A DNA stretch of 37,829 bases from an uncultured Bacteroidota bacterium. Lineage in GTDB: Bacteria > Bacteroidota > Bacteroidia > Bacteroidales > P3. The notes beneath the pieces were generated by a model, which did no database searches, was not told the DNA's origin, and saw nothing but the letters and a program-made list of their open reading frames with translations. Where the stretch lies: NCBI GenBank assembly GCA_902778925.1, contig CACYZN010000011.1, positions 1 to 37,829 of the forward strand, written 5' to 3'. The first letter of the stretch is position 1, and every line of letters begins with the position of its first letter. Positions 1 through 8,577 of the stretch are shown piece by piece. The translations under genes and the position numbers were made by a program.

Positions 1-963
1 CCCTACCACGTTACCCACTACGGCCTGCGGCAGCGGGCAGTCGACGATGGTGCCGTGGTCGGGGTCGGTGCCGGCGGCACAGTAGCTGAGCTGCCACGAC
101 GTGTGGTTGGGCAGGGTGTCCCACTGCACGAAGAGGGTCTGGTCGGCAATCCACTGCTGCCTGAAGTCGCGCACCATGCCGCAGGTGTCGCACGGCCGCT
201 CCACGATGGGCATCAGGCACAGGACAAGATGCCCAAGTGTTTGATGCCATGGCGCATCGGGTGGGTCGCTTTTCAGCTTATACCGAATAGTATTCAAAGG
301 CATCCTATGAATTCCATAGCGGCAATTGATGTGTTCCTCTCTTAACCTAACCGGATAATAATCATATCTACATTCATATTCTTCCCAATCGTAAAAATGA
401 GTAAATCCTATACAGAAAGAGTCGGTCATCACCACTGGCTCTTCAAAATATACTTCATATGTGCTATAATATCTCACATAATCATCATACGACGATGGTT
501 CTTGATTACAATGAATCTCCCCCTCAAGAAAAAGCATCTTCATCTTTCGCACAAAATCAGAGACGCTTATAGTATCGCTTTTAAGCAGTTGCATATTTCC
601 ACCAACAGGTTTATACAGACTTAGCTCAAAAGACAAAGTATCCGGGGTCGCTCCTAACGAAGCGGTATCCATAACTGCGGCGATGCCAACAATTTTTGTC
701 GAATCAGAAATCTCATATTGCGCTGCAAGCGTCCTAATCAATGCTGGCATGGAGATTATTGAATTATAATATCCAGTATATCGAAGAGAAGACCAATTAC
801 GCACGCACAGCATACTATCATGCCAACACACTTCAGCGCTATCGTCGACCCATTGGTACATATAATGATGATAAAACTCTGGGATGGTGTCTATTTCCTC
901 TTGGGCAACAACCACTGGGCGGCAGGCAATCAAGCACAGCAACAGAACAATGTATTTCTTCAT
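1..963 (-). CDS. Secreted protein of unknown function, C-terminus cut by window edge
   Basis: An open frame runs from ATG at 963 to the window edge with no stop (321 codons visible). It begins with a signal peptide (MKK, hydrophobic stretch, VVVAQ at about residues 17-21), so the product is exported. The middle is rich in Tyr, Asp and Glu. The last 50 or so visible residues (QTLFVQWDTLPNHTSWQLSY) resemble a fibronectin type III-like strand pattern common in secreted Bacteroidetes proteins. The promoter at 1087-1117 supports this strand and leaves a leader of about 120 nt. Base composition is odd: codons from about 270 to 960 are AT-rich (many TAT, GAT, GAA, AGA), whereas the part from about 260 down to 1 is strongly GC-rich like the neighbours. 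Function is unknown. The frame and signal peptide are clear; the fn3 assignment is tentative. Confidence 0.8.
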   Translation of the reverse strand, partial: MKKYIVLLLCLIACRPVVVAQEEIDTIPEFYHHYMYQWVDDSAEVCWHDSMLCVRNWSSLRYTGYYNSIISMPALIRTLAAQYEISDSTKIVGIAAVMDTASLGATPDTLSFELSLYKPVGGNMQLLKSDTISVSDFVRKMKMLFLEGEIHCNQEPSSYDDYVRYYSTYEVYFEEPVVMTDSFCIGFTHFYDWEEYECRYDYYPVRLREEHINCRYGIHRMPLNTIRYKLKSDPPDAPWHQTLGHLVLCLMPIVERPCDTCGMVRDFRQQWIADQTLFVQWDTLPNHTSWQLSYCAAGTDPDHGTIVDCPLPQAVVGNVVG

Positions 964-976
964 GGCACTATTTGTT

Positions 977-1048
977 TTATGGCATGTTATCAATGGCGGC
1001 CACCTCGGCAAGCAGATGGACTATTGTATGGCTAAGACGCTTTTTCAT
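977..1048 (-). CDS. Possible 23-residue leader ORF
   Basis: Inside the leader of the gene starting at 963 lies ATG (1048-1046), 22 more codons and TAA (979-977), encoding a short peptide starting MKKRLSHTIVHLL. It is in a different frame from the downstream gene and ends 13 nt before its start. No convincing ribosome binding site is visible. It could be a regulatory leader peptide or chance. Confidence 0.2.
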   Translation of the reverse strand: MKKRLSHTIVHLLAEVAAIDNMP

Positions 1049-1086
1049 AACGCTTTGCATATTTAATGGTCGATGATACACTGCTG

Positions 1087-1117
1087 CAAATATACATCTT
1101 TTTTCCAATTCTGCAAA
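1087..1117 (-). promoter_or_regulatory. Bacteroidetes-type promoter for the secreted protein gene
   Basis: On the minus strand TTTG (complement of 1114-1117), 19 bases, then TATATTTG (complement of 1087-1094). This matches the Bacteroidetes primary sigma factor consensus exactly. Confidence 0.75.
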
Positions 1118-1202
1118 ATCCCTCCTATCATTTCTCACTTCTCACCTTCCCCTCTCACCTTTCACCTCTTCCCCACCCCCTCCGGTAGCCTTCCGGTAGG
1201 GT

Positions 1203-1290
1203 CGTTCTTATGTCGTTCTTATGTATATCTTATGTTGTATTTATGTTTAAAACATAAGAAATACATAAGAAATACATAAGAAGTACAAGC
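1203..1290 (-). repeat. 11-bp phased palindromic array, copy A (inverted, one arm short)
   Basis: The left arm has four 11-bp units (1203-1246), the centre is 1247-1251, and the right arm has three units ACATAAGAAAT/AAT/AGT (1252-1284) followed by a remnant ACAAG. Read as reverse complement it aligns unit for unit with copies C and D, so it sits in the opposite orientation and lacks one outer unit. CCGG motifs and a pyrimidine-rich tract lie to its left. Confidence 0.9.
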
Positions 1291-1458
1291 TGGTTGTCAG
1301 CCGGTTGCAAAAGGGACAATTCCGGCACCAAATCTTAATTTCTTTAGGTTTTAAGTTAAACTGCGTTAAAACGGCCGTCGGACAGGCTGCGGACGGGTGC
1401 GGCTTTCGATTTTCAATTGTCGATTCCCGATTTCCTTTTTATGCTGTGGGGGCGCTTT

Positions 1459-1492
1459 TTTGCTTACGGTTACGGAATTATTTGTATATTTG
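1459..1492 (+). promoter_or_regulatory. Promoter of the seven-gene operon
   Basis: TTTG at 1459-1462 and TATATTTG at 1485-1492, spaced 22 bases (19 is usual). The -7 box ends 15 nt before ATG 1508, which decides that start against a longer in-frame upstream ATG at 1397. Confidence 0.7.
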
Positions 1493-1507
1493 CAGGCCAT
1501 TAGGGAA

Positions 1508-2749
1508 ATGATAGAATATCGGAAAAGCATATTAGACAACGGGTTGACGGTGCTGACGCACGAGGCGTGGGACACGCCGCTGGCGGCGGTGAACCTGCTG
1601 TACGGCGTCGGGTCGCGCAACGAGGATCCCCGCCGCACGGGCTTCGCCCACCTCTTCGAGCACCTGATGTTCGGCGGCACGGAGCGCGTGCCCGACTTCG
1701 ACGGGGTGCTGAGCCGCATCGGAGGCGAGAGCAACGCTGCCACCAACTGCGACTATACCGACTACTACATCACCCTGCCGGCCGGCGACCTGGGGACGGC
1801 CCTGATGCTGGAGGCCGACCGCATGGCGAGCCTCGACATCACACAACGCGCCCTCGAGGTGCAGCAGCACGTGGTGACCGAGGAGTACCGCCAGCGCTAC
1901 ATGAACCAGCCCTACGGCGACGTGTGGCTGCTGCTGCGTCCGCTGTGCTACAAGGTGCATCCCTACCGCTGGGCCACCATAGGGGCCGACATACGCCATG
2001 TGGCCGAGGCCACGCTGGCCGACGTGCGGGCTTTCCACGACCGCTGGTACCGTCCGTCGGGCGCGGTGCTGGCCATAGCGGCCCCGCTGCCGCACGACGA
2101 GCAGCTGCGCCAGGCGCGGCAGGCCTTCGGGGCGGTGGCCGCCGGGCATCCGGTCGAGGCACAGCCCTTGCCGGCCGAGCCGGAGCAGACCGCAGCCCGC
2201 GAGCTGCGGGTGCGGCGGCCGGTGCCCGACAGCAAGGTGTACGTGGCCTGGCCCATGGGCGACCACGACGACCCCCTCTTCCGCGCCTGCGACCTGATGA
2301 CCGACATACTGGGCACGGGCACCAGCAGCCGCCTGCACCAGCGGCTGGTGCGCGCCGAGGGCCTCTTCAGCGACGTCGACGCCTGCATCAGCGGCGACCA
2401 AGGCCCCGGCCTGGTGGTGCTGAGCGGCACGGTGGCCGACGGCATAGACCCGCGGCGCGCCGCCGACGCGCTGCAGGCCGAAGCGCGCCGCCTGGCCGAC
2501 GAAGGCCCCTCGGAGCACGAGCTGCAGAAGGTGATAAACCGCTACGAGAACACCTTCGTCTTCGGCCAATACAAGGCCGCCGACCGCGCCTACGGCCTGG
2601 CCTACTACACCTGGCTGGGCGACACCGACCTGGTGAACCGCGAGCCCGACCTGTACCGCCGCGTCGACACCGCCACCCTGCAGCAGGCCGCCCGCAGCGT
2701 ATTTGTAGACCACCACGAGAACCGACTCTATTATGAAGCTGACAGATAA
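1508..2749 (+). CDS. M16 family zinc metallopeptidase (pitrilysin-like)
   Basis: The 413-residue protein belongs to the M16 (inverzincin) family, which cleaves peptides or processes proteins. The inverted zinc motif HLFEH is at residues 48-52, followed by the distal glutamate region TEEYR (E125/E126) that supplies the third zinc ligand. The length fits a single M16 repeat pair, as in the bacterial processing-peptidase-like subgroup. No signal peptide is seen from the chosen start, so a cytoplasmic location is likely. The start is set by the promoter just upstream. The 3' end overlaps the next gene by 17 nt, implying translational coupling. It is the first gene of an operon reaching lspA. Substrate is unknown; family membership is very secure. 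Confidence 0.93.
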   Translation: MIEYRKSILDNGLTVLTHEAWDTPLAAVNLLYGVGSRNEDPRRTGFAHLFEHLMFGGTERVPDFDGVLSRIGGESNAATNCDYTDYYITLPAGDLGTALMLEADRMASLDITQRALEVQQHVVTEEYRQRYMNQPYGDVWLLLRPLCYKVHPYRWATIGADIRHVAEATLADVRAFHDRWYRPSGAVLAIAAPLPHDEQLRQARQAFGAVAAGHPVEAQPLPAEPEQTAARELRVRRPVPDSKVYVAWPMGDHDDPLFRACDLMTDILGTGTSSRLHQRLVRAEGLFSDVDACISGDQGPGLVVLSGTVADGIDPRRAADALQAEARRLADEGPSEHELQKVINRYENTFVFGQYKAADRAYGLAYYTWLGDTDLVNREPDLYRRVDTATLQQAARSVFVDHHENRLYYEADR

Positions 2750-3698
2750 GATAGTGGACCTGTACTGGCGTGTGGCACGCTGGTCTGTGGAATACGACTG
2801 GCAAGGGCTGGTCCGCCGCATAGCACGGTGGGGCTACCACGCCATGCACAAGCTGGTGTTCGAATGGCTCATGCCCAAGAAATACCGCGGTCTGAAGAAA
2901 CGCGAGATATTCGAAATAATATTCAAGAGCGACACCCCCGCCGGCAAGCGCTTCGACGTGTGGCTGCTGGTGGCCATAGTGGCCAACATAGCGGTGCTGG
3001 TGATCGACAGCCTCTTCGGCTCGACGAGCACCATGACCTCGAGGGCCGAGCTCTCGTACTCGTTCTGGATCATCAAGGTGCTGGAGTGGGGCTTCACCCT
3101 GCTCTTCACCGTCGAGTACTACCTGCGCATCTACTGCCTGAAGCATCCGATGAAGTATGTGCTCTCGTTCTGGGGCGTCATCGACTTCCTGAGCATCTTC
3201 CCCGCCTACCTCAGCCTGCTCTTCCCCGCCACCCAGGCCCTGTCGGTGCTCAGGCTGCTGCGAGTGATGCGCATATTCCGCATCTTCAAGATGGAGCGCT
3301 TCCAGATAGAGGCCTTCCGCCTGCTGTCGGCCATGCGCAACAGTGCCATCAAGATACTCATCTTCATGCTCTTCGTGCTGGTGGCGGCAGTGATACTGGG
3401 CACATTGATGTACTCGTTCGAGGCCGACCACAACGACCAGTTCGACAGTGTGCTCACCGGCATCTACTGGGCCGTGGTGACCATCACCACGGTGGGCTAC
3501 GGCGACGTGGCGCCGGTGACCATGGCAGGCCGCTTCCTGGCCGTGCTCGTCATGCTGCTCGGCTACTCCATCATAGCCGTGCCCACCGGCATAGTGGCCG
3601 GCGAGACCATACGCGAGCACCGGCGCCCCATGCGCAACCTGAACGACCGCGTGATGAAGCAATACGACAACGAAGAGGAAGAAGCCATCAAGAATTGA
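2733..3698 (+). CDS. Voltage-gated-type potassium channel
   Basis: The 321-residue membrane protein has the six-segment Kv-type channel architecture. An S4-like helix carries regularly spaced arginines (LRLLRVMRIFRIFK), and the potassium selectivity filter TTVGYGD is at residues 252-258, followed by a final hydrophobic helix and a short charged tail. The first 55 or so residues precede the usual start of the channel domain (KKREIFEIIF); an internal start such as ATG at residue 37 is possible, but the overlap with the peptidase gene favours the upstream one. It should conduct K+ across the inner membrane, probably affecting membrane potential. Its position between a peptidase and an outer-membrane receptor suggests operon convenience rather than a known pathway. 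Only 2 nt separate it from the next gene. Confidence 0.95.
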   Translation: MKLTDKIVDLYWRVARWSVEYDWQGLVRRIARWGYHAMHKLVFEWLMPKKYRGLKKREIFEIIFKSDTPAGKRFDVWLLVAIVANIAVLVIDSLFGSTSTMTSRAELSYSFWIIKVLEWGFTLLFTVEYYLRIYCLKHPMKYVLSFWGVIDFLSIFPAYLSLLFPATQALSVLRLLRVMRIFRIFKMERFQIEAFRLLSAMRNSAIKILIFMLFVLVAAVILGTLMYSFEADHNDQFDSVLTGIYWAVVTITTVGYGDVAPVTMAGRFLAVLVMLLGYSIIAVPTGIVAGETIREHRRPMRNLNDRVMKQYDNEEEEAIKN

Positions 3699-3700
3699 CT

Positions 3701-6076
3701 ATGAAAAAGGCAATCACCATACTGTTGCTGCTGCTGCCGTTGTGTGCCACCGCCCAGACGCTGAGCGGCACCGTGACCGACCGTGCCACGGGCGAGACCC
3801 TGATAGGCGCCACGGTGCTCGACGCCACCACCGGCAAAGGCACCGTCACCAACGCCCACGGGCGCTACTCGCTCACCCTGAAAGGGAGCACCTCGGCACA
3901 CCTGAGAGTGAGCTTCGTGGGCTACAAGGTGTTCGAGCGCGACATAACGCTCGACGGCGACCACACCGTCAACGCACAGCTCGAGGCAGCCCTCGTGCTC
4001 AAAGAAGTAGAGGTCACCGCCGACCGCATCAGCCGCACCAAGGTGAGCCAGATGAGCGCCATCGAGGTGCCGGTGGAGCAGATCAAGCTGGTGCCCGTCA
4101 TCTTCGGCGAGACCGACGTGCTCAAGGCCATACAGCTGCTGCCCGGCGTGCAGAGCGGCACCGAGGGCATGAGCGGCATCTACGTGCGTGGCGGCGGCCC
4201 GGACCAAAACCTCTTCCTGCTCGACGGCATACCGCTCTACAACGTCAACCACCTGGGCGGCTTCTTCTCGGCCTTCAACGGCGACGCCATCAAGAACGTA
4301 ACCCTCTACAAGGGGTCGTTCCCCAGCCACTTCGCGGGCCGCATCTCGAGCGTGCTCGACATCACCACCAACAACGGCAACGACAAGGAGTGGCACGGCA
4401 GTGGCTCGGTGGGCCTCATCTCGGCCAAGGTCAACGTCGAAGGCCCCATAGTGAAAGAGCAGACCACACTGAGCCTCTCGCTGCGCCGCACCTACGGCGA
4501 CCTGCTCATAATGCCCCTCGTCAAGGCCGCCACCCTCAGCGAAGGCATACGCGGCGCCTCGGCAGGCTACTACTTCTACGACCTCAACGGCAAGCTGACC
4601 CACCGCTTCAGCGACCGCTCGCGTCTCTACGCCACCTGGTACAGCGGCGACGATGCCGCCTACATAGGCTTCAACGAAACCGAGAACCCCCTGGAGCACT
4701 ACGGGATGAAGTTCGGCTACAACTGGGGCAACCTGGCCACCGCCGTGCGCTGGAACTACGAACTCACACCCAAGCTCTTCATGAACCTCACAGGGTCGTT
4801 CACCCGCTACCGCCAGAAGCTCGGCATAGGCATCGAAGAAGAGACACTCGAATACGGCACCCTGGTGTCCAACGAAGCCGAGCTCTCCGTGCGCTCGGGC
4901 ATCGCCGACGTGACGGTGCGGGCCGACTTCGACTACTCGCCCCTGCCCGAGCACGCCATCAAGTTCGGCGCCACCGCCGTCAACCACCACTTCACCCCGC
5001 AGGTGCAAGGCACCCATATCACCGTCACCGGCATCCAACCCGTGGACACCACCTACGGCGAGCAGAGCATCAACGCGCAGGAGATGAACCTCTACTTCGG
5101 CGACGACTGGAGCATCGCCGAGCCGCTGAAAGTGAACATCGGCGCAGTGCTGAGCGGATTCCTCGTGGAGGGGCGCTTCTACCCCTCGGTGCAACCCCGC
5201 CTGAGCAGCCGCCTTCTGCTGAGCGACGACCTCTCGTTCAAGGCTGGCTACAGCTATATGACGCAATACCTGCACCTGCTCAGCACCAGCAACATCAGCC
5301 TGCCCACCGACCTGTGGGTGCCCGTCACCGCCCGCATCGAGCCCATGAACAGCCACCAGGTGGCGGCAGGCATCTTCTACGACTGGCGGTCACTGCTGGA
5401 CATCAGCGTGGAGGGTTACTATAAGTGGATGAACAACCTGCTGGAGTACAAGCCGGGGAGCACCTTCTTCGGCTCGAGCGAAGGCTGGGAGAACATGGTC
5501 TGCATGGGACGCGGCTGGGCCTACGGCGTGGAGTTCCTGGTGCAGAAGAGCGTGGGCGACATCACAGGCTGGATAGGCTACACATGGAGCCGCACGATGC
5601 GCCAGTTCGACCGGCCCGGCGAGGAGCTGAACGGCGGCCGGGTATTCCCCGCCAAGTACGACCGCATCCACGACCTGAGCATCACCCTGCAATACAAGCC
5701 GGACAACACCTTTGACGCCGGCGTCACATGGGTCTACAGCACCGGCAACACCGCCACCATAGCCATGCAGGAGGTGGAGATGGACGCGGGCCAATACTGG
5801 TCGGAGCAGATGCGCGTGGTCGACGAGCGCAACAACTTCCGCCTGCCCGCCTACCACCGCATGGACGTTAGCGTGAACTTCCACAAGCAGAAGAAGCACG
5901 GCGTGCGCACCTGGAGCATCAGCGTGTACAACCTCTACAACCGGCAGAATCCCTTTATAATATATCCCAGAAGCGTGCAGCGAGACGACGGCCACGGCAC
6001 CACCTACAGCACGGTGCTCATGCAGCGCTCGCTGTTCCCCATCATGCCTTCCATATCGTACATCTACAAATTCTGA
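3701..6076 (+). CDS. TonB-dependent outer-membrane receptor with carboxypeptidase-regulatory-like domain
   Basis: The 791-residue protein starts with a signal peptide ending ATAQ (residue 19). A CarboxypepD_reg-like beta-sandwich follows at roughly 20-105 (LSGTVTDRATGETLIGATV). Then comes the plug domain (about 115-230), with the typical segments LPGVQSG, IYVRGGGPDQN and LLDGIPLYN, and a long beta-barrel to a terminal aromatic (YIYKF). Such receptors import a ligand with energy from TonB-ExbBD. It is followed 5 nt later by a DUF4249 lipoprotein, the usual partner of this receptor subclass. The ligand cannot be deduced. A true SusC would be longer and followed by SusD, which is absent. The start was chosen for the signal peptide and the 2-nt gap to the channel gene. 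Confidence 0.95.
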   Translation: MKKAITILLLLLPLCATAQTLSGTVTDRATGETLIGATVLDATTGKGTVTNAHGRYSLTLKGSTSAHLRVSFVGYKVFERDITLDGDHTVNAQLEAALVLKEVEVTADRISRTKVSQMSAIEVPVEQIKLVPVIFGETDVLKAIQLLPGVQSGTEGMSGIYVRGGGPDQNLFLLDGIPLYNVNHLGGFFSAFNGDAIKNVTLYKGSFPSHFAGRISSVLDITTNNGNDKEWHGSGSVGLISAKVNVEGPIVKEQTTLSLSLRRTYGDLLIMPLVKAATLSEGIRGASAGYYFYDLNGKLTHRFSDRSRLYATWYSGDDAAYIGFNETENPLEHYGMKFGYNWGNLATAVRWNYELTPKLFMNLTGSFTRYRQKLGIGIEEETLEYGTLVSNEAELSVRSGIADVTVRADFDYSPLPEHAIKFGATAVNHHFTPQVQGTHITVTGIQPVDTTYGEQSINAQEMNLYFGDDWSIAEPLKVNIGAVLSGFLVEGRFYPSVQPRLSSRLLLSDDLSFKAGYSYMTQYLHLLSTSNISLPTDLWVPVTARIEPMNSHQVAAGIFYDWRSLLDISVEGYYKWMNNLLEYKPGSTFFGSSEGWENMVCMGRGWAYGVEFLVQKSVGDITGWIGYTWSRTMRQFDRPGEELNGGRVFPAKYDRIHDLSITLQYKPDNTFDAGVTWVYSTGNTATIAMQEVEMDAGQYWSEQMRVVDERNNFRLPAYHRMDVSVNFHKQKKHGVRTWSISVYNLYNRQNPFIIYPRSVQRDDGHGTTYSTVLMQRSLFPIMPSISYIYKF

Positions 6077-6081
6077 GAGCC

Positions 6082-7101
6082 ATGAGACACTGCATATTCC
6101 CCACCCTTGCGGCCCTGGTCATGCTACTGGCCGCCTGCGAGAAACAGATAGACATCGATGTCGATGCCCGGCAACCCGAAGTGGTGGTGCGGGCGCTTGG
6201 TGAGACGGGCGAGCCGCTGGCCGTGCGCCTTACCTACAGCCGTCCAGTGTTCGGCACCTTCTATGTGCCCAACGGCGAGGGCTACTTCAAGGAGATTGCC
6301 GACGCAACCGTAAGCCTCAGCGTCGACGGCTCGCCCCACAGCGGGGTCAATGTCGACGGCGGCAACTACACCTTCGCCTACCAGCCGCAAGCCGGCGACC
6401 ATCTGGTGCTCAGCGTCGCGGTGCCTGGACACAAGACTGTCACCGCCGAAGCCGTCGTGCCACAGATACCGGCGGTGAGCGGCATCGGTGTATCACACGG
6501 CACCGACCAGGAGAGGGGCATACGCAACAACACCATTGCCTTCACCCTCGCCGACCCGGCATCCAGCACCGACTACTACTCGGTGCGGCTGCGCTGCCAC
6601 GAGACATCGATCTACACAAAGTACGACGCCGACAGCAACATAGTATGGACCGACACCACGAGGAACGAATACTACTGCGACTTCAAATGCACCGACTACA
6701 CCGTAATCTCGAGCACCGGCATCGACGTCATCGACCCGGAGGACCCCGACGCCGCCAACACCTACGTGGGCGACGAGATGCTCTTCTCCGACGCCAACAT
6801 AAACGGCAACCAGCACCAATTCAAGCTGGAGCCGTATGGTTACTACGAATACGAAGACTACGACAACTACTACGGCTACGATACCATCGAGCGCTACATG
6901 AACTCGAGGGACTACTACCTCGAAGTCTCGGCAATCTCTCGCGACACCTACATGTACCTGCAATCGGTCGATGCCTACGACTACGACGAGGTGCTCGCGC
7001 TCTTCAGCGAGCCGGTGCAGATACACTCCAACGTGAGCGGCGGCATAGGCATCTTCGGCATCCGCACGAAGGTTTCTTTCAAATTGCAGCTCAATGACTA
7101 A
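6082..7101 (+). CDS. DUF4249 family lipoprotein
   Basis: The 339-residue protein has a lipoprotein signal with lipobox LAAC; Cys19 should be lipidated. The mature part begins with a beta-rich region typical of DUF4249 (EVVVRALGETGEPLAVRLTY) and ends with a tyrosine- and aspartate-rich segment. DUF4249 proteins are regularly encoded directly after carboxypeptidase-regulatory-domain TonB receptors in Bacteroidetes, as here, so it probably acts at the outer membrane as an accessory to that receptor; this role is inferred from context. Its stop overlaps the start of the dehydrogenase gene by 8 nt. Confidence 0.88.
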   Translation: MRHCIFPTLAALVMLLAACEKQIDIDVDARQPEVVVRALGETGEPLAVRLTYSRPVFGTFYVPNGEGYFKEIADATVSLSVDGSPHSGVNVDGGNYTFAYQPQAGDHLVLSVAVPGHKTVTAEAVVPQIPAVSGIGVSHGTDQERGIRNNTIAFTLADPASSTDYYSVRLRCHETSIYTKYDADSNIVWTDTTRNEYYCDFKCTDYTVISSTGIDVIDPEDPDAANTYVGDEMLFSDANINGNQHQFKLEPYGYYEYEDYDNYYGYDTIERYMNSRDYYLEVSAISRDTYMYLQSVDAYDYDEVLALFSEPVQIHSNVSGGIGIFGIRTKVSFKLQLND

Positions 7102-8038
7102 GGTGCTCATATCCGACCGCACCCATCCGGTGCTCGAGGCCAAGCTGCGCGACGCCGGCTTCGATGTGAGCGTCGAGCCCGACCACGACTACAGCGGCCT
7201 CGTGGCTGCCGCCCAGGGGTGCGACGGCCTGGTGGTGCGCAGCAAGGTGCACATCGACCGCGCCTTCATCGACCGCGTGCCGTCGCTGCGCTGCATAGGG
7301 CGCGTGGGGGCCGGCATGGAGACCATCGACGTGGACTATGCCGAGCGCCATGGCATACGCTGCCTGAACAGTCCCGAGGGCAACCGCGACGCCGTGGGCG
7401 AGCATGCCGTGGGACTGCTGCTGGCGCTGCTCGACAACATAGCGCGCGCCGACGCCGAGGTGCGCCAAGGCCTGTGGCGGCGCGAAGCCAACCGCGGCCT
7501 GGAGCTCGGCAGCCTCACCGTGGGCATAATCGGATTCGGCAACATGGGCCAGGCCTTCGCCCGGCGCCTGCAGGGCTTCGGATGCCCCATAGTGGTCTAC
7601 GACAAATACAAGGACCTCAAGGACCTTAAGGACTTTATAAACATCAAACCCGTCACACTGGAGCAGCTGCAGGCCGAGGCCGACGTGGTCTCGTTCCACG
7701 TGCCGCTGACCGACGAGACCCGCCACTACCTCTCGGCCGACTTCCTGACCCGCATGGCCAAGCCCTGCTTTGTGGTCAACACCTCGCGCGGAGCCGTGGT
7801 CGACACCGAGGCCCTGGCTGACGCCCTCGACAGCGGCCGAGTGCGCGGCGCCGCCCTCGACGTGCTGGAATACGAGAACATGGCCGCCGACACGCTGGGC
7901 GACGTGCCCGAGGCGCTGCGCCGCCTGATGCGGTCGCCCCACACCGTGCTCACCCCACACGTGGCCGGCTGGACCGTCGAGTCGAAGTACAAGCTGGCCG
8001 CCGTGCTGGCCGACAAAATAATAGAGACCCTGCGATGA
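7094..8038 (+). CDS. D-isomer-specific 2-hydroxyacid dehydrogenase (SerA-like)
   Basis: The 314-residue protein has the full fold of NAD-dependent D-2-hydroxyacid dehydrogenases: a split catalytic domain, the dinucleotide motif GFGNMG at residues 147-152, the arginine motif NTSRGAVVD, an acidic residue in ALDVLEYEN, and the catalytic histidine in TPHVAGWT. It resembles 3-phosphoglycerate dehydrogenase without the C-terminal ACT domain, so either serine biosynthesis or another 2-hydroxyacid is possible. After the first Rossmann strands it contains KDLKDLKDF, encoded by three copies of a 9-nt repeat (7610-7636), which looks like an in-frame expansion. The start overlaps the previous gene by 8 nt and the stop overlaps the next start (ATGA). 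Confidence 0.9.
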   Translation: MTKVLISDRTHPVLEAKLRDAGFDVSVEPDHDYSGLVAAAQGCDGLVVRSKVHIDRAFIDRVPSLRCIGRVGAGMETIDVDYAERHGIRCLNSPEGNRDAVGEHAVGLLLALLDNIARADAEVRQGLWRREANRGLELGSLTVGIIGFGNMGQAFARRLQGFGCPIVVYDKYKDLKDLKDFINIKPVTLEQLQAEADVVSFHVPLTDETRHYLSADFLTRMAKPCFVVNTSRGAVVDTEALADALDSGRVRGAALDVLEYENMAADTLGDVPEALRRLMRSPHTVLTPHVAGWTVESKYKLAAVLADKIIETLR

Positions 8039-8577
8039 TAATAGTACAGAACAGCATAGTGAGCGACGACGTGGCCGACCAGCGATTCGGCTGCCCCCTG
8101 GGCACCTGCCGCGGCGCCTGCTGCGTCGACGGCGACAGCGGAGCCCCGCTGCTGGAAAGCGAGGTGGCCGAGCTGCAACGGGTGCTGCCCGACGCCCTGC
8201 CGCTGCTCACCCCCGAGGGACGCCAAGCCATCGAGGACCAAGGGGTGGCAGTGCGCGACGCCGAAGGCGACCTCGGCACCCCACTGGTCGACGGCAAGGC
8301 CTGCGCCTACGCCATCTACACCGCCGACGGCACGGCCCTGTGCGCCCTGCAACGCCTCTACAAGCCCGTCTCGTGCCACCTCTACCCCATACGCGTCGAG
8401 GACTACGGCGAGTTCACCGCCGTGAACTACCACCAGTGGGACATCTGCCGCGCCGCCCGCGGCCACGGCGACCCGCTCTACATAGCCCTGCGCGAACCCC
8501 TCGTGCGGCGCTTCGGACAGGCATGGTACGACGAACTGGTCGAACAGATAAACCTACGCAATAACGATGAACGATAG
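8035..8577 (+). CDS. DUF3109 family cysteine-rich protein
   Basis: The 180-residue protein matches the DUF3109 family of Bacteroidetes, whose function is unknown. Conserved cysteines cluster near the N-terminus (GCPLGTCRGACC: C20, C25, C29, C30), with further cysteines in CAYAIY, LCALQ, SCHLYPIR and WDICR. This resembles the zinc- or iron-chelating Cys-rich YkgJ-type arrangement, so metal binding is likely but inferred. There is no signal peptide. It overlaps the upstream dehydrogenase by 4 nt and lspA by 11 nt. Confidence 0.85.
   Translation: MIIVQNSIVSDDVADQRFGCPLGTCRGACCVDGDSGAPLLESEVAELQRVLPDALPLLTPEGRQAIEDQGVAVRDAEGDLGTPLVDGKACAYAIYTADGTALCALQRLYKPVSCHLYPIRVEDYGEFTAVNYHQWDICRAARGHGDPLYIALREPLVRRFGQAWYDELVEQINLRNNDER

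Larger units (their letters stand above)
964..1507. other. Divergent intergenic region with palindromic array copy A
   Basis: No convincing gene of normal size lies here. It holds the leader and promoter of the minus-strand gene, a pyrimidine-rich tract (about 1130-1190), the 11-bp palindromic array (1203-1290), AATT-rich sequence (about 1405-1435), and the promoter of the plus-strand operon. Confidence 0.8.

Noticed and set aside
1397-1507. N-terminal extension of the M16 peptidase from ATG 1397
   Set aside because: The promoter -33 and -7 boxes lie inside this extension, so it cannot be part of the main message.
2388-3662. Long minus-strand open frame opposite the peptidase and channel genes
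   Set aside because: Low-complexity His/Gly/Ala-rich translation antisense to two clear genes; an artefact of GC-rich codon usage. The same applies to minus-strand frames over 3563-5995, 11461-12894 and plus-strand frames over 20447-21976 and 31679-33652.
3701-7101. SusC/SusD polysaccharide utilisation locus
   Set aside because: The receptor is short for SusC and its partner is DUF4249 rather than SusD; no glycoside hydrolases are nearby.
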